Assembly (NCBI RefSeq): GCF_025994315.1
Contig: NZ_BAQE01000004.1
Reading direction: 5' to 3' (one strand)
Length of the DNA stretch: 64,000 nt
Source of the DNA: Swaminathania salitolerans
GTDB taxonomy: Bacteria; Pseudomonadota; Alphaproteobacteria; Acetobacterales; Acetobacteraceae
Shown here: piece after piece, positions 9,374-16,410 of the stretch
Layout of the letters: every line of letters begins with the position of its first letter
Numbering within the stretch: position 1 is the first letter of the stretch
The notes under the pieces: model-generated
The model's database searches: none
Seen by the model: the letters and a program-made list of their open reading frames with translations, nothing else
What the model was told of the DNA's origin: nothing
Program-made: the position numbers and the translations under genes

Positions 9374-10063
9374 TCAGAGGCCTGCGGCCATCCGCTCGAA
9401 GGTGGCGGCTGCCTCTACGGTCTGGGGATCGGCGAAAAGCTGTTCGGCCACGGCGGGGCTGAACGTGAACGTATCGCACCCGGCTGCGCAAAGGGCCGCG
9501 AGGTCGTCTGCCTGACGCAGGCTCGCCACAAGGAGACGCGTCCGGTCTCCCGCGTGACGCAGCACCGCGCGCATCGCATCGATCGTCGCGAAGGCATCCC
9601 GCCCGCTATCGCCGATCCGGCCGAAATAGGGCGCGACATAATCGGAACCGGCAGCGGCGGCGGTCACGGCCTGATGCACCGCATAGACCGCAGTAAGGGT
9701 CGTGCGCACCCCATGGGCATGGAGCCTCGCCACAGCCCGGATGCCGTTCTCTGTGATCGGGACTTTCACGACCATACGCGGGTCGATCGCCGCCAGGGCT
9801 AGCCCCGTCTCGATGAGGGCGTCCGTTTCGGTGCCCCAGCACTGGGCCTGGATTTCGGCAACCGGATAATCGAGACAGCGCCGCAAAAGCGGCGTGAGCG
9901 TCTCGATGGTGCAGGAGAGACCGGACCGCGCGAGGATGGTCGGGTTCGTGGTGACGCCATGGAACAATCCGGTAGGCAGCCAGCGCGACCAGGCATCCCG
10001 ATCCGCCGTATCCAGAAACAGGCGCAGGCCGGTTGCAGAAACAGGACAAGCACGAGGGGCCAT
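9374..10063 (-). CDS. Transaldolase / fructose-6-phosphate aldolase-like protein
   Basis: 229 residues, ATG 10063 with GGGAGAA upstream. It begins with FLDTADRDAW and GVTTNPTILA, the classical start of the small transaldolase/FSA barrel. The Schiff-base lysine is Lys100 in MVVKVPIT. Later motifs fit: TLTAVYAVHQA, YVAPYFGRIGD and the C-terminal FTFSPAVAEQLF. Length matches the short TalC/FSA group, which works as a dihydroxyacetone transaldolase or aldolase. Whether this one is an aldolase or a transaldolase cannot be told from sequence reading. Confidence 0.85.
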   Translation of the reverse strand: MAPRACPVSATGLRLFLDTADRDAWSRWLPTGLFHGVTTNPTILARSGLSCTIETLTPLLRRCLDYPVAEIQAQCWGTETDALIETGLALAAIDPRMVVKVPITENGIRAVARLHAHGVRTTLTAVYAVHQAVTAAAAGSDYVAPYFGRIGDSGRDAFATIDAMRAVLRHAGDRTRLLVASLRQADDLAALCAAGCDTFTFSPAVAEQLFADPQTVEAAATFERMAAGL

Positions 10064-10213
10064 GATGTTCTCCCGGGTCATCGAACGATCGGCAATGTCG
10101 ATCAGGACCGGAAGACTGGCAAAATCCGTACCCGAACGGAAAACACAACTTCGTTGATACCGGGACGACCGCCGAAGACGCACGCACCCCGGAACGCATG
10201 GTCGCTACGCACG

Positions 10214-10243
10214 AAAAAACCCGTCCGCCTCATGGCGAACGGG
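10214..10243 (-). terminator. Rho-independent terminator of the glnK-amtB operon
   Basis: On the minus strand: stem CCCGTTCGCC, loop ATGA, stem GGCGGACGGG, then six T. It lies 92 bp after the last gene of the glnK-amtB-10335 operon. One internal mismatch. Confidence 0.85.
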
Positions 10244-10334
10244 CCGATCTCGTCACGCTCCGACAGAACTCCCTCAGGGAAAGAAGCCTTCCGACCGGAG
10301 CCAACTGGTTGGAGCCTGCCAACCAGGATGCGGA

Positions 10335-10838
10335 TTATTTCAGCTTGGCATTACATTGCGAATAATAGCCGCCGCCCTTCTGGATCCACTTCAATCCGCC
10401 ATTTCCGCCCGTGCTCTGATTGGCATGATACTGGTCAAGACAGGTTTTCATCCGGGCCTTGCCGGGGGACAGCTTGGCATATTCGGCTGAAAGCGCTGTC
10501 GGAAAGACAACGTTGCCCGTGGCGGTGGTCGAGGGCTTCGAGGCGATACCGGCACCGGGCGCGGCAGGCGCTTCATGGGTCACCGGGCGGTCGTTTGCCG
10601 CCTGACGCTCGGCAGGCTGCATGGCCTCCTTCGCCTTGCCGGCGCTCACGTCACCGCATTCGGCCGCCTTGAACGCCTTGTAGGACTGGCCGTTCAGTGT
10701 TCCGGACTTTTTCGCGTCCTGGAACTTCGCATGACACGCCTTTGCAGAGAGCGCCATGGCCGATGGGGCGACGGTCGCCCCCCCGCAGAGAAGGAGAGCC
10801 GCGGCGATACCGCGGCGACAAGATGATTTCGACGCCAT
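10335..10838 (-). CDS. Secreted Cys-containing protein of unknown function, third gene of the glnK-amtB operon
   Basis: 167 residues, signal peptide with Cys in the hydrophobic core and cleavage near SAMA-LS. The mature part has two similar modules separated by a 55-residue Ala/Pro/Thr linker: KACHAKFQDAKKSGTLNG...AAECG near residues 33-60, and KTCLDQYHANQS...GYYSQCNAKLK at the C-terminus. Similar small Cys-paired exported proteins are common in Alphaproteobacteria, unassigned as far as I know. It starts only 31 bp after amtB and shares the terminator at 10214-10243, so it is probably co-transcribed with nitrogen-status genes. Confidence 0.75.
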   Translation of the reverse strand: MASKSSCRRGIAAALLLCGGATVAPSAMALSAKACHAKFQDAKKSGTLNGQSYKAFKAAECGDVSAGKAKEAMQPAERQAANDRPVTHEAPAAPGAGIASKPSTTATGNVVFPTALSAEYAKLSPGKARMKTCLDQYHANQSTGGNGGLKWIQKGGGYYSQCNAKLK

Positions 10839-10869
10839 GTGAGATCCCTCACTCCTGCCGGTTTGCGGA

Positions 10870-12222
10870 TCAGTTGATCCGTTCGCCATGAAGAACCATG
10901 TCGAGCCCCTCGAGTTCCTCATCACGCGTCACGCGCAGACCCATCGTCAGATCGATGGCCTTGAGAATCAGATAGGTGAACACGACGCACCAGACGATCG
11001 TCACACCGACCGCTTCCGCCTGGCGGACGAGCTGGCCGAAGGAGCCGACCACGCCCTCGGGATTGGCATCGGTGGCGGAAAGCGGCCCATAGGCGAACAC
11101 ACCGGTCAGAAGTGCGCCGACGATCCCGCCCGTTCCATGCACGCCAAACGCGTCGAGACTGTCGTCATAACCGAGACGCGGCTTGAGAATGGCGGATGCC
11201 CAGAAACAGACCACGCCCGCAACCAGCCCGATGATCAGCCCCGGACCGGGAAGGACGAAACCGGCGGCCGGGGTGATGGCCACGAGCCCGGCAACGGCAC
11301 CGGAGATGATTCCGAGCGCCGTCGGCTTGCGGGAGTGGATCCATTCGGCGGCCATCCAGGCGAGCCCGCCACCGGCAGTCGCGACCTGGGTCACGAGCAT
11401 GGCCATGCCCGCGCGCCCGTTGGCGCCGCCCGCCGATCCGGCGTTGAAGCCGAACCAGCCGACCCAGAGAAGCGAGGCACCGATAATGGCATAGGTCAGG
11501 TTGTAGGGCGAGAAATCATCATGGCCGAGACCGCGACGCTTGCCCAGAACGAGTGCCGCGACCAGACCGGCGATACCGGAATTGATGTGAACGACCGTAC
11601 CGCCAGCGAAGTCGACCGCGCCGATTCCGGCCACCCAGCCGAGAGGGCTCCAGACCCAATGGGCGACGGGCGCATAGACGAGGAGCGACCACAGCACCGT
11701 AAAAACGCACAGGGCGGAGAATTTCATGCGCTCGGCGAAGCTGCCCGCGATGAGCGCGGGCGTCAGGATCGCGAACGTCATCTGGAACATGACCCAGACG
11801 CTCTCGGGGATCGTCATCGCCACCGGATTGGCGGACCCGGCCCCCATGGTGAACGCCTGATCGACACCCTTGCTGATATGCTCGGCGACGCCGTTGAGCA
11901 TGAAGCGCGACATGTCTCCGATCCAGGGCGTGCCCGTCCCGAATGCGAGACTGTATCCCACCACGAGCCAGACGATGCTGGCGATGCAGCAGATCGCAAA
12001 GGACTGGATCAGCGTGGCGAGGACGTTTTTCTTGCGCACCATCCCGGCATAGAACAGCCCGATACCCGGGATGGTCATCATCAGCACGAGGGTGGTGCTG
12101 ATCAGCATCCACGATGTGTCGCCCGTATCGATGGGCGCCGGGGCGGGTGCCGGGGCAGCGAAGGCGGCGGCAGGCAGGACGGCGCCCGCCAGCAGGGGGA
12201 CGACCCTGAAAAGACGGCTCAT
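10870..12222 (-). CDS. amtB: Ammonium transporter AmtB
   Basis: 450 residues with an N-terminal signal-like segment, then about eleven membrane helices. Diagnostic motifs: GIGLFYAGMVRKKN after the first helix, the pore histidine in GGTVVHINSGIAGL, and the second in DDSLDAFGVHGTGGIVGA. It conducts ammonium and is gated by the PII protein. ATG 12222 overlaps the glnK stop as ATGA, the conserved glnK-amtB coupling. The C-terminal cytoplasmic tail (LRVTRDEELEGLDMVLHGE) is intact, which PII gating needs. Confidence 0.97.
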   Translation of the reverse strand: MSRLFRVVPLLAGAVLPAAAFAAPAPAPAPIDTGDTSWMLISTTLVLMMTIPGIGLFYAGMVRKKNVLATLIQSFAICCIASIVWLVVGYSLAFGTGTPWIGDMSRFMLNGVAEHISKGVDQAFTMGAGSANPVAMTIPESVWVMFQMTFAILTPALIAGSFAERMKFSALCVFTVLWSLLVYAPVAHWVWSPLGWVAGIGAVDFAGGTVVHINSGIAGLVAALVLGKRRGLGHDDFSPYNLTYAIIGASLLWVGWFGFNAGSAGGANGRAGMAMLVTQVATAGGGLAWMAAEWIHSRKPTALGIISGAVAGLVAITPAAGFVLPGPGLIIGLVAGVVCFWASAILKPRLGYDDSLDAFGVHGTGGIVGALLTGVFAYGPLSATDANPEGVVGSFGQLVRQAEAVGVTIVWCVVFTYLILKAIDLTMGLRVTRDEELEGLDMVLHGERIN

Positions 12223-12557
12223 AGCGCGCTGTCTCCGGTCTCGCCCGTGCGGATCCGGATGACCCGGTCGATGGGCGAGACGAAGATCTTGCCGTCACCG
12301 ATCTTGCCGGTGCGCGCCGCATTCAGGATGGCGTCCACGACCTCGTCGACAATGTCGTCCGTCACGGCAATCTCGATCTTCACCTTGGGCAGGAAGCTCA
12401 CCTGATATTCCGCACCACGATAAATTTCCGTCTGTCCCTTCTGACGGCCGAAACCCTTGATCTCGGTCACCGTTAGTCCCTGCACGCCGAGCGGTGTCAG
12501 AGCCTCACGGACATCGTCCAGTTTGAACGGCTTGATGATCGCCGTAACGAGCTTCAT
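12219..12557 (-). CDS. glnK: Nitrogen regulatory PII protein GlnK/GlnB
   Basis: 112 residues, the usual PII length, with an excellent SD (GGGGAGGAAT). It opens MKLVTAIIKPFKLDDVREAL. The T-loop carries Tyr51 (EYQVSF), the residue uridylylated by GlnD, and the C-terminal signature TGKIGDGKIFVSP is intact. It binds ATP/ADP and 2-oxoglutarate and controls AmtB. Location directly before amtB argues for GlnK rather than GlnB. Confidence 0.96.
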   Translation of the reverse strand: MKLVTAIIKPFKLDDVREALTPLGVQGLTVTEIKGFGRQKGQTEIYRGAEYQVSFLPKVKIEIAVTDDIVDEVVDAILNAARTGKIGDGKIFVSPIDRVIRIRTGETGDSAL

Positions 12558-12733
12558 TCTATTCCTCCCCGCCGCGACAGAACCCTGTTTTCACAGGCGG
12601 TCCCATCGATTCACATGAACGTAAATCGTGCCAGTTTCATAACGAGATTGGCAAGAGCAATAGCGCGGCATTCCCCATTTCCTTCCGCTGCTCTAGAAAA
12701 GGCAGCATCATGGTGCCGGGGGACTGAGAACAC

Positions 12734-13948
12734 ATGAGACAACTCGATATCTGCATCAATGGTGCCGGTCCGGTCGGTGCGACCCTTGCCTGTCGCCTCG
12801 CCACGGCAGGGCTGCGCGTGCTTCTGATCGATCATGCGCCCCTGCCGGGGATGGAGCATCCCTCTCTCGATGGCCGCGCCTATGCGATTGCCGAAGGGTC
12901 GCGGCGGATGCTCGAGGCCGCCGGTATCTGGAAGAATCTGCCAGGCCCTTCCCAGCCCATACGGAGCATCACCGTCACCGATGGCCGTCCCGGTCGCTCC
13001 GCCTCGCGCCCGGGCCTCCTTCTGGGGCAGGAGGATGCACCCGAAATCGACGGAGCGCCTTCCCCGCTCGGCTGGATGATCGAGGCCCGGAACCTGCGAC
13101 TGGCCCTGAACCGGACCCTTGCGGCGCATGAGGGACGGCTCATCGTCGCAGCTCCCGATACGGCGCGTTTCTCCTTCCGTGACGATCACGTCCATATCGC
13201 GCGCGCCTCGGGGGCCACGCATGTCGCGCCGCTGGTCGTCGCGGCAGAGGGGCGCCGGAGCCCGCTACGCAAGCAGGCAGGCATCATGATCACGCGTCTG
13301 CCCTACAACCAGTGCGGTCTGATCAGCATCATCCATCACGAACGCCCCCATGAGGGGCGAGCCCTCGAGCATTTCCTGCCGGAAGGTCCCTTCGCCCGCC
13401 TGCCCCTGCCGGCGACAGATGCGCATCCGCACCGCTCGGCAATCGTCTGGGCGGAGGCAACGCGACGCGCCGAGCGTTTCCATGCCCTCGACGAGGCGGG
13501 ATTCGCCCATGCCATCATGCAACGCCTCGGCGACGATGTCGGCGCCGCGACGCCGGTCGGGCGCCGCTGGATCTATCCGCTCTCCGCGCAATATGCCCAG
13601 CGCTACGTCGCGCCCCGTCTGGCTCTGGCCGGGGATTCGGCGCACGGACTGCATCCCATCGCCGGACAGGGGCTCAATGTCGGATTTCGCGACGTGGTCG
13701 CCCTGAGCGATCTGCTCGAGGCGCGTTTCGCCCAGGGCGGCGATCTCGGGGCTTCCGATCTGCTCATGCGCTATCAGCGTCGTGTACGCCCGGGAAATAT
13801 GCTGATGATGGCAGCCTGTGACGGTCTGGAGCGTTTGTTCGGAAACGACAATCCGATCCTGCGAATGGGACGGGATTTCGGTCTCGACGCCATGAGCCGT
13901 CTCCCCGGTCTGAGACGCGCTTTCGTGCGAAAGGCGATGGGAGTATGA
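12734..13948 (+). CDS. ubiH: FAD-dependent UbiH/UbiF-type hydroxylase
   Basis: 404 residues. The N-terminal FAD-binding fold GAGPVGATLACRLATAGLRV (from residue 10) and the second FAD motif LALAGDSAHGLHPIAGQGLNVGFRD (about residue 295) define the ubiquinone-biosynthesis flavin monooxygenase family, which hydroxylates the aromatic ring of the quinone precursor with NAD(P)H and O2. Which ring position is attacked cannot be said. The stop overlaps the cysE start as ATGA, so the two are translationally coupled although they belong to different pathways. Confidence 0.88.
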   Translation: MRQLDICINGAGPVGATLACRLATAGLRVLLIDHAPLPGMEHPSLDGRAYAIAEGSRRMLEAAGIWKNLPGPSQPIRSITVTDGRPGRSASRPGLLLGQEDAPEIDGAPSPLGWMIEARNLRLALNRTLAAHEGRLIVAAPDTARFSFRDDHVHIARASGATHVAPLVVAAEGRRSPLRKQAGIMITRLPYNQCGLISIIHHERPHEGRALEHFLPEGPFARLPLPATDAHPHRSAIVWAEATRRAERFHALDEAGFAHAIMQRLGDDVGAATPVGRRWIYPLSAQYAQRYVAPRLALAGDSAHGLHPIAGQGLNVGFRDVVALSDLLEARFAQGGDLGASDLLMRYQRRVRPGNMLMMAACDGLERLFGNDNPILRMGRDFGLDAMSRLPGLRRAFVRKAMGV

Positions 13949-14745
13949 CGACGACGCCGGATCTCGACGCTGTCTGGCAGGACATGCTGGTTCAGAGCGA
14001 TGTCTGCTGCGACGTTCTCATCCAGGGCGTCTTCGCAACCGGCATCAGCGATCATCGCAGCTTCCAGGGCGCTCTGGCCGCCCTTCTGGGCACGAAACTC
14101 GCAGATCGCGCCATTTCCGCCCCCGTTCTCTCGGCGCTCGTCGCTTCCGCCCTGACGGAATGTCCCGGGATCGCGGAAGCGGCTGCCGAGGATATGATCG
14201 CGATCTTCGAGCGCGATGCGGCCTGCCCCGACTACGTGACGCCCTTCCTGTTCTTCAAGGGCTATCACGCGGTTCAGGCCTATCGTATCGCCCACTGGCT
14301 CTGGCGCAATGACCGGAAACATCTCGCGCGTCATCTCCAGAGTCTGGTCAGCGAGCGCTTCAATCTCGACATTCATCCCGCGGCAAGGCTGGGACGTCGG
14401 CTCGTCTTCGACCATGGAGGGGGCATCGTCATCGGAGAGACCTGCATCATCGAGGACGACGTCTCGCTCCTCCAGGGCGTTACGCTCGGCGGCACAGGAA
14501 AGGAGACGGGAGATCGTCACCCCAAGGTGCGACGCGGCGTGCTGGTAGGAACGGGCGCCATCGTTCTGGGCAATATCGAGCTCGGCGAAGGCGCGAAGAT
14601 CGGCGCGGGATCGGTCGTTCTCGAGAGCGTGCCGGCCTATACGACGGTTGTCGGCAATCCCGCCCGACGCATCGGAACGCGACATACGAACATGCCCGCT
14701 CTTGGAATGGACCAGCGCCTGCCTCCGGTGGATTACATCATCTGA
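13945..14745 (+). CDS. cysE: Serine O-acetyltransferase CysE
   Basis: 266 residues. The N-terminal helical domain ends with FLFFKGYHAVQAYRIAHWLW, then the left-handed beta-helix hexapeptide domain with IHPAARLGRRLVFDHGGGIVIGET and LLQGVTLGGTGKETGDRHPKV. Both catalytic-type histidines are present (FDH and RHPK). It acetylates serine with acetyl-CoA, the first step of cysteine synthesis, and usually forms a hexamer with CysK. It is expressed from the ubiH-like transcript by ATGA coupling. Confidence 0.94.
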   Translation: MTTTPDLDAVWQDMLVQSDVCCDVLIQGVFATGISDHRSFQGALAALLGTKLADRAISAPVLSALVASALTECPGIAEAAAEDMIAIFERDAACPDYVTPFLFFKGYHAVQAYRIAHWLWRNDRKHLARHLQSLVSERFNLDIHPAARLGRRLVFDHGGGIVIGETCIIEDDVSLLQGVTLGGTGKETGDRHPKVRRGVLVGTGAIVLGNIELGEGAKIGAGSVVLESVPAYTTVVGNPARRIGTRHTNMPALGMDQRLPPVDYII

Positions 14746-14762
14746 TCGCCATCCGGCCGTTA

Positions 14763-14786
14763 TCCGGTGGTCATCCGGGCACCGGA
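14763..14786. terminator. Possible bidirectional hairpin between convergent genes
   Basis: TCCGGTG, 10-base loop, CACCGGA, between the stops of cysE and the convergent porin gene. No T-run, so the function is a guess. Confidence 0.35.
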
Positions 14787-14824
14787 CGAACGATCCGTCG
14801 CATCCCCCCGCCGGCGCGGTGCGA

Positions 14825-16321
14825 TCAGAGAAACTCCACGTGGCTCTTGAAACCGAGAAGAACGGCGTCCCTCAGATTGCCCTGCCCGTTCGGGCGCATG
14901 AACAGCTCGGCCACCGGCTGGAACAGGACGCCGCGGAAGAGATGCACGCCGTAATTCAGTTCCATCACCACCGCATGACGCTGGATGCCGGTTGCCCGGT
15001 TGGGTAGAGCCTTGCCCTGGGCGCGCAGCAGCTCCTGGCTGCGCTGCACGCCCGGAGACATGGCCGTATAGCTGAACGCCAGGGCAAGCGTGTCATCGGG
15101 CCGCCCCCTGAACGTTCCGCGGCTGATCAGCCCTGCAAAGACCTGCCAGTTGCGCAGGGAAACGCGCTTGTCGTTATACAGAAATCCCCACAGACCGGTC
15201 AGGCCCGGGTCCTTGTTGTCAGGCCGGTGACGATAGGTCACGAATTTCTGATCCATGAGCACCCATGCATTATAGCTTGCCCGGTGCTGCCGCTGCGGCA
15301 GGCCTGTCAGGGCGTAGGGCCGCCCCGTGATGTCCTCGAAGGAATCGGGCTGGGGTGCGGTCGTGAGCGCGGCGCCGATCTTGTAATGACCCGCGAGCGT
15401 ACCGCCGATCTTCGGCTCCCAGCCCATTTCGAGCGGCATGCGCACCCCGTTGATATAGGCGCTGTTGAATTTGAATCCCGTCCTGTTCATCGCATAGGAG
15501 AAGATACCCTCCTCGGTCAGATAGAGGCCGAACTGGATATAGGCGTGATGCAGTGGCCTGCCGCGCACGCGCGTCCCCCATACCCCGGCGGGAAATGTGG
15601 ACGCATACCCTGTATCGGCGGCAGCCCTGGGACGCCCGCACATCGCGTTGTTCTGGAAGGTGCAATAAAGCGGGCTCGCGACGAAATCCGAGAGTTCTGC
15701 CATGCGACCCGCCGCAATCGCGAGCTTGCCGTCATAAAGCGTCTCTTCCCCGTACGCCATGACGAGATGGACGACCACATTGCCGCCCCCACCGTAGATT
15801 TCGGAGGAATGATTGAGCCAGTCGCCGAACATGCGATTGGCAGGGGTACCGTATCGGCCCGTGACCACCATATGGGTGGCAAAGCCCTTCACATGGGCGA
15901 TGCGCTCCCAGTCCATGTTGAGCGAGACCGCATATTGCCCTGCATTGCTCGATCCCTGGCGATACTCGGGAAAGCCGCGGGTCGGCGGAGTCACGGCGCC
16001 GGTATATTCGTTGGTCGTGTCGAAAAGCAGGCCGATGCCGTGCCGCCTGAGCCAGTCGGTCAGACCGTAGGGATTGTAGAATATCGCCTTGGGCTGACCG
16101 AATTCCGGCACGGTCGTCGGACGCATCGGCCGGTCGGGAAACGGATCGTTGATCTGGTAGCTCGGCTCGGATCCGGTCTCTTCGTCGTCATCGTCGTTCG
16201 CCGCTGCCGGCTCGGACCAGACGAGGCCGGTTACGGAAGCGACGATCAGACCCCAGCGAAAGAAAGACCCCAGCACGACCACTCCGGACCGACCGATGAC
16301 ACGACCGCTCAGCCCTAGCAT
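14825..16321 (-). CDS. oprB: OprB-family carbohydrate porin (second paralog)
   Basis: 498 residues from ATG 16321. A hydrophobic N-terminal stretch (WGLIVASVTGLVW) and SEPAAAND suggest a signal peptide, then an acidic linker (DDDDEETGSE). The barrel part has the OprB hallmarks NPYGLTDWLRRHGIGLLFD, NMDWERI and a C-terminal VLLGFKSHVEFL. The start is uncertain: in-frame ATG 16342 and GTG 16351 would add 7-10 residues, and none has a good SD. Permeability for a sugar or acid is the family role. Monocistronic, convergent with cysE. Confidence 0.85.
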   Translation of the reverse strand: MLGLSGRVIGRSGVVVLGSFFRWGLIVASVTGLVWSEPAAANDDDDEETGSEPSYQINDPFPDRPMRPTTVPEFGQPKAIFYNPYGLTDWLRRHGIGLLFDTTNEYTGAVTPPTRGFPEYRQGSSNAGQYAVSLNMDWERIAHVKGFATHMVVTGRYGTPANRMFGDWLNHSSEIYGGGGNVVVHLVMAYGEETLYDGKLAIAAGRMAELSDFVASPLYCTFQNNAMCGRPRAAADTGYASTFPAGVWGTRVRGRPLHHAYIQFGLYLTEEGIFSYAMNRTGFKFNSAYINGVRMPLEMGWEPKIGGTLAGHYKIGAALTTAPQPDSFEDITGRPYALTGLPQRQHRASYNAWVLMDQKFVTYRHRPDNKDPGLTGLWGFLYNDKRVSLRNWQVFAGLISRGTFRGRPDDTLALAFSYTAMSPGVQRSQELLRAQGKALPNRATGIQRHAVVMELNYGVHLFRGVLFQPVAELFMRPNGQGNLRDAVLLGFKSHVEFL

Positions 16322-16380
16322 TGCGAGCCGCTCACCGGCCATGGGCGACACGCAACGCAGATCTGCACTTCACCAGACTA

Positions 16381-16410
16381 TTTCCTGCCCGCCTGTTTCC
16401 AACCCGCCTA
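16381..16410. repeat. Two 15-bp units ending on the hpnN stop codon
   Basis: TTTCCTGCCCGCCTG and TTTCCAACCCGCCTA are adjacent; the second contains the hpnN stop (TAG on the minus strand). Confidence 0.7.

Noticed and set aside
12627..12640. Sigma-54-type promoter for glnK
   Set aside because: The minus strand has TGGCACG (12633-12627), a good -24 box, but at the -12 position GC is replaced by CG, so the pair is incomplete.
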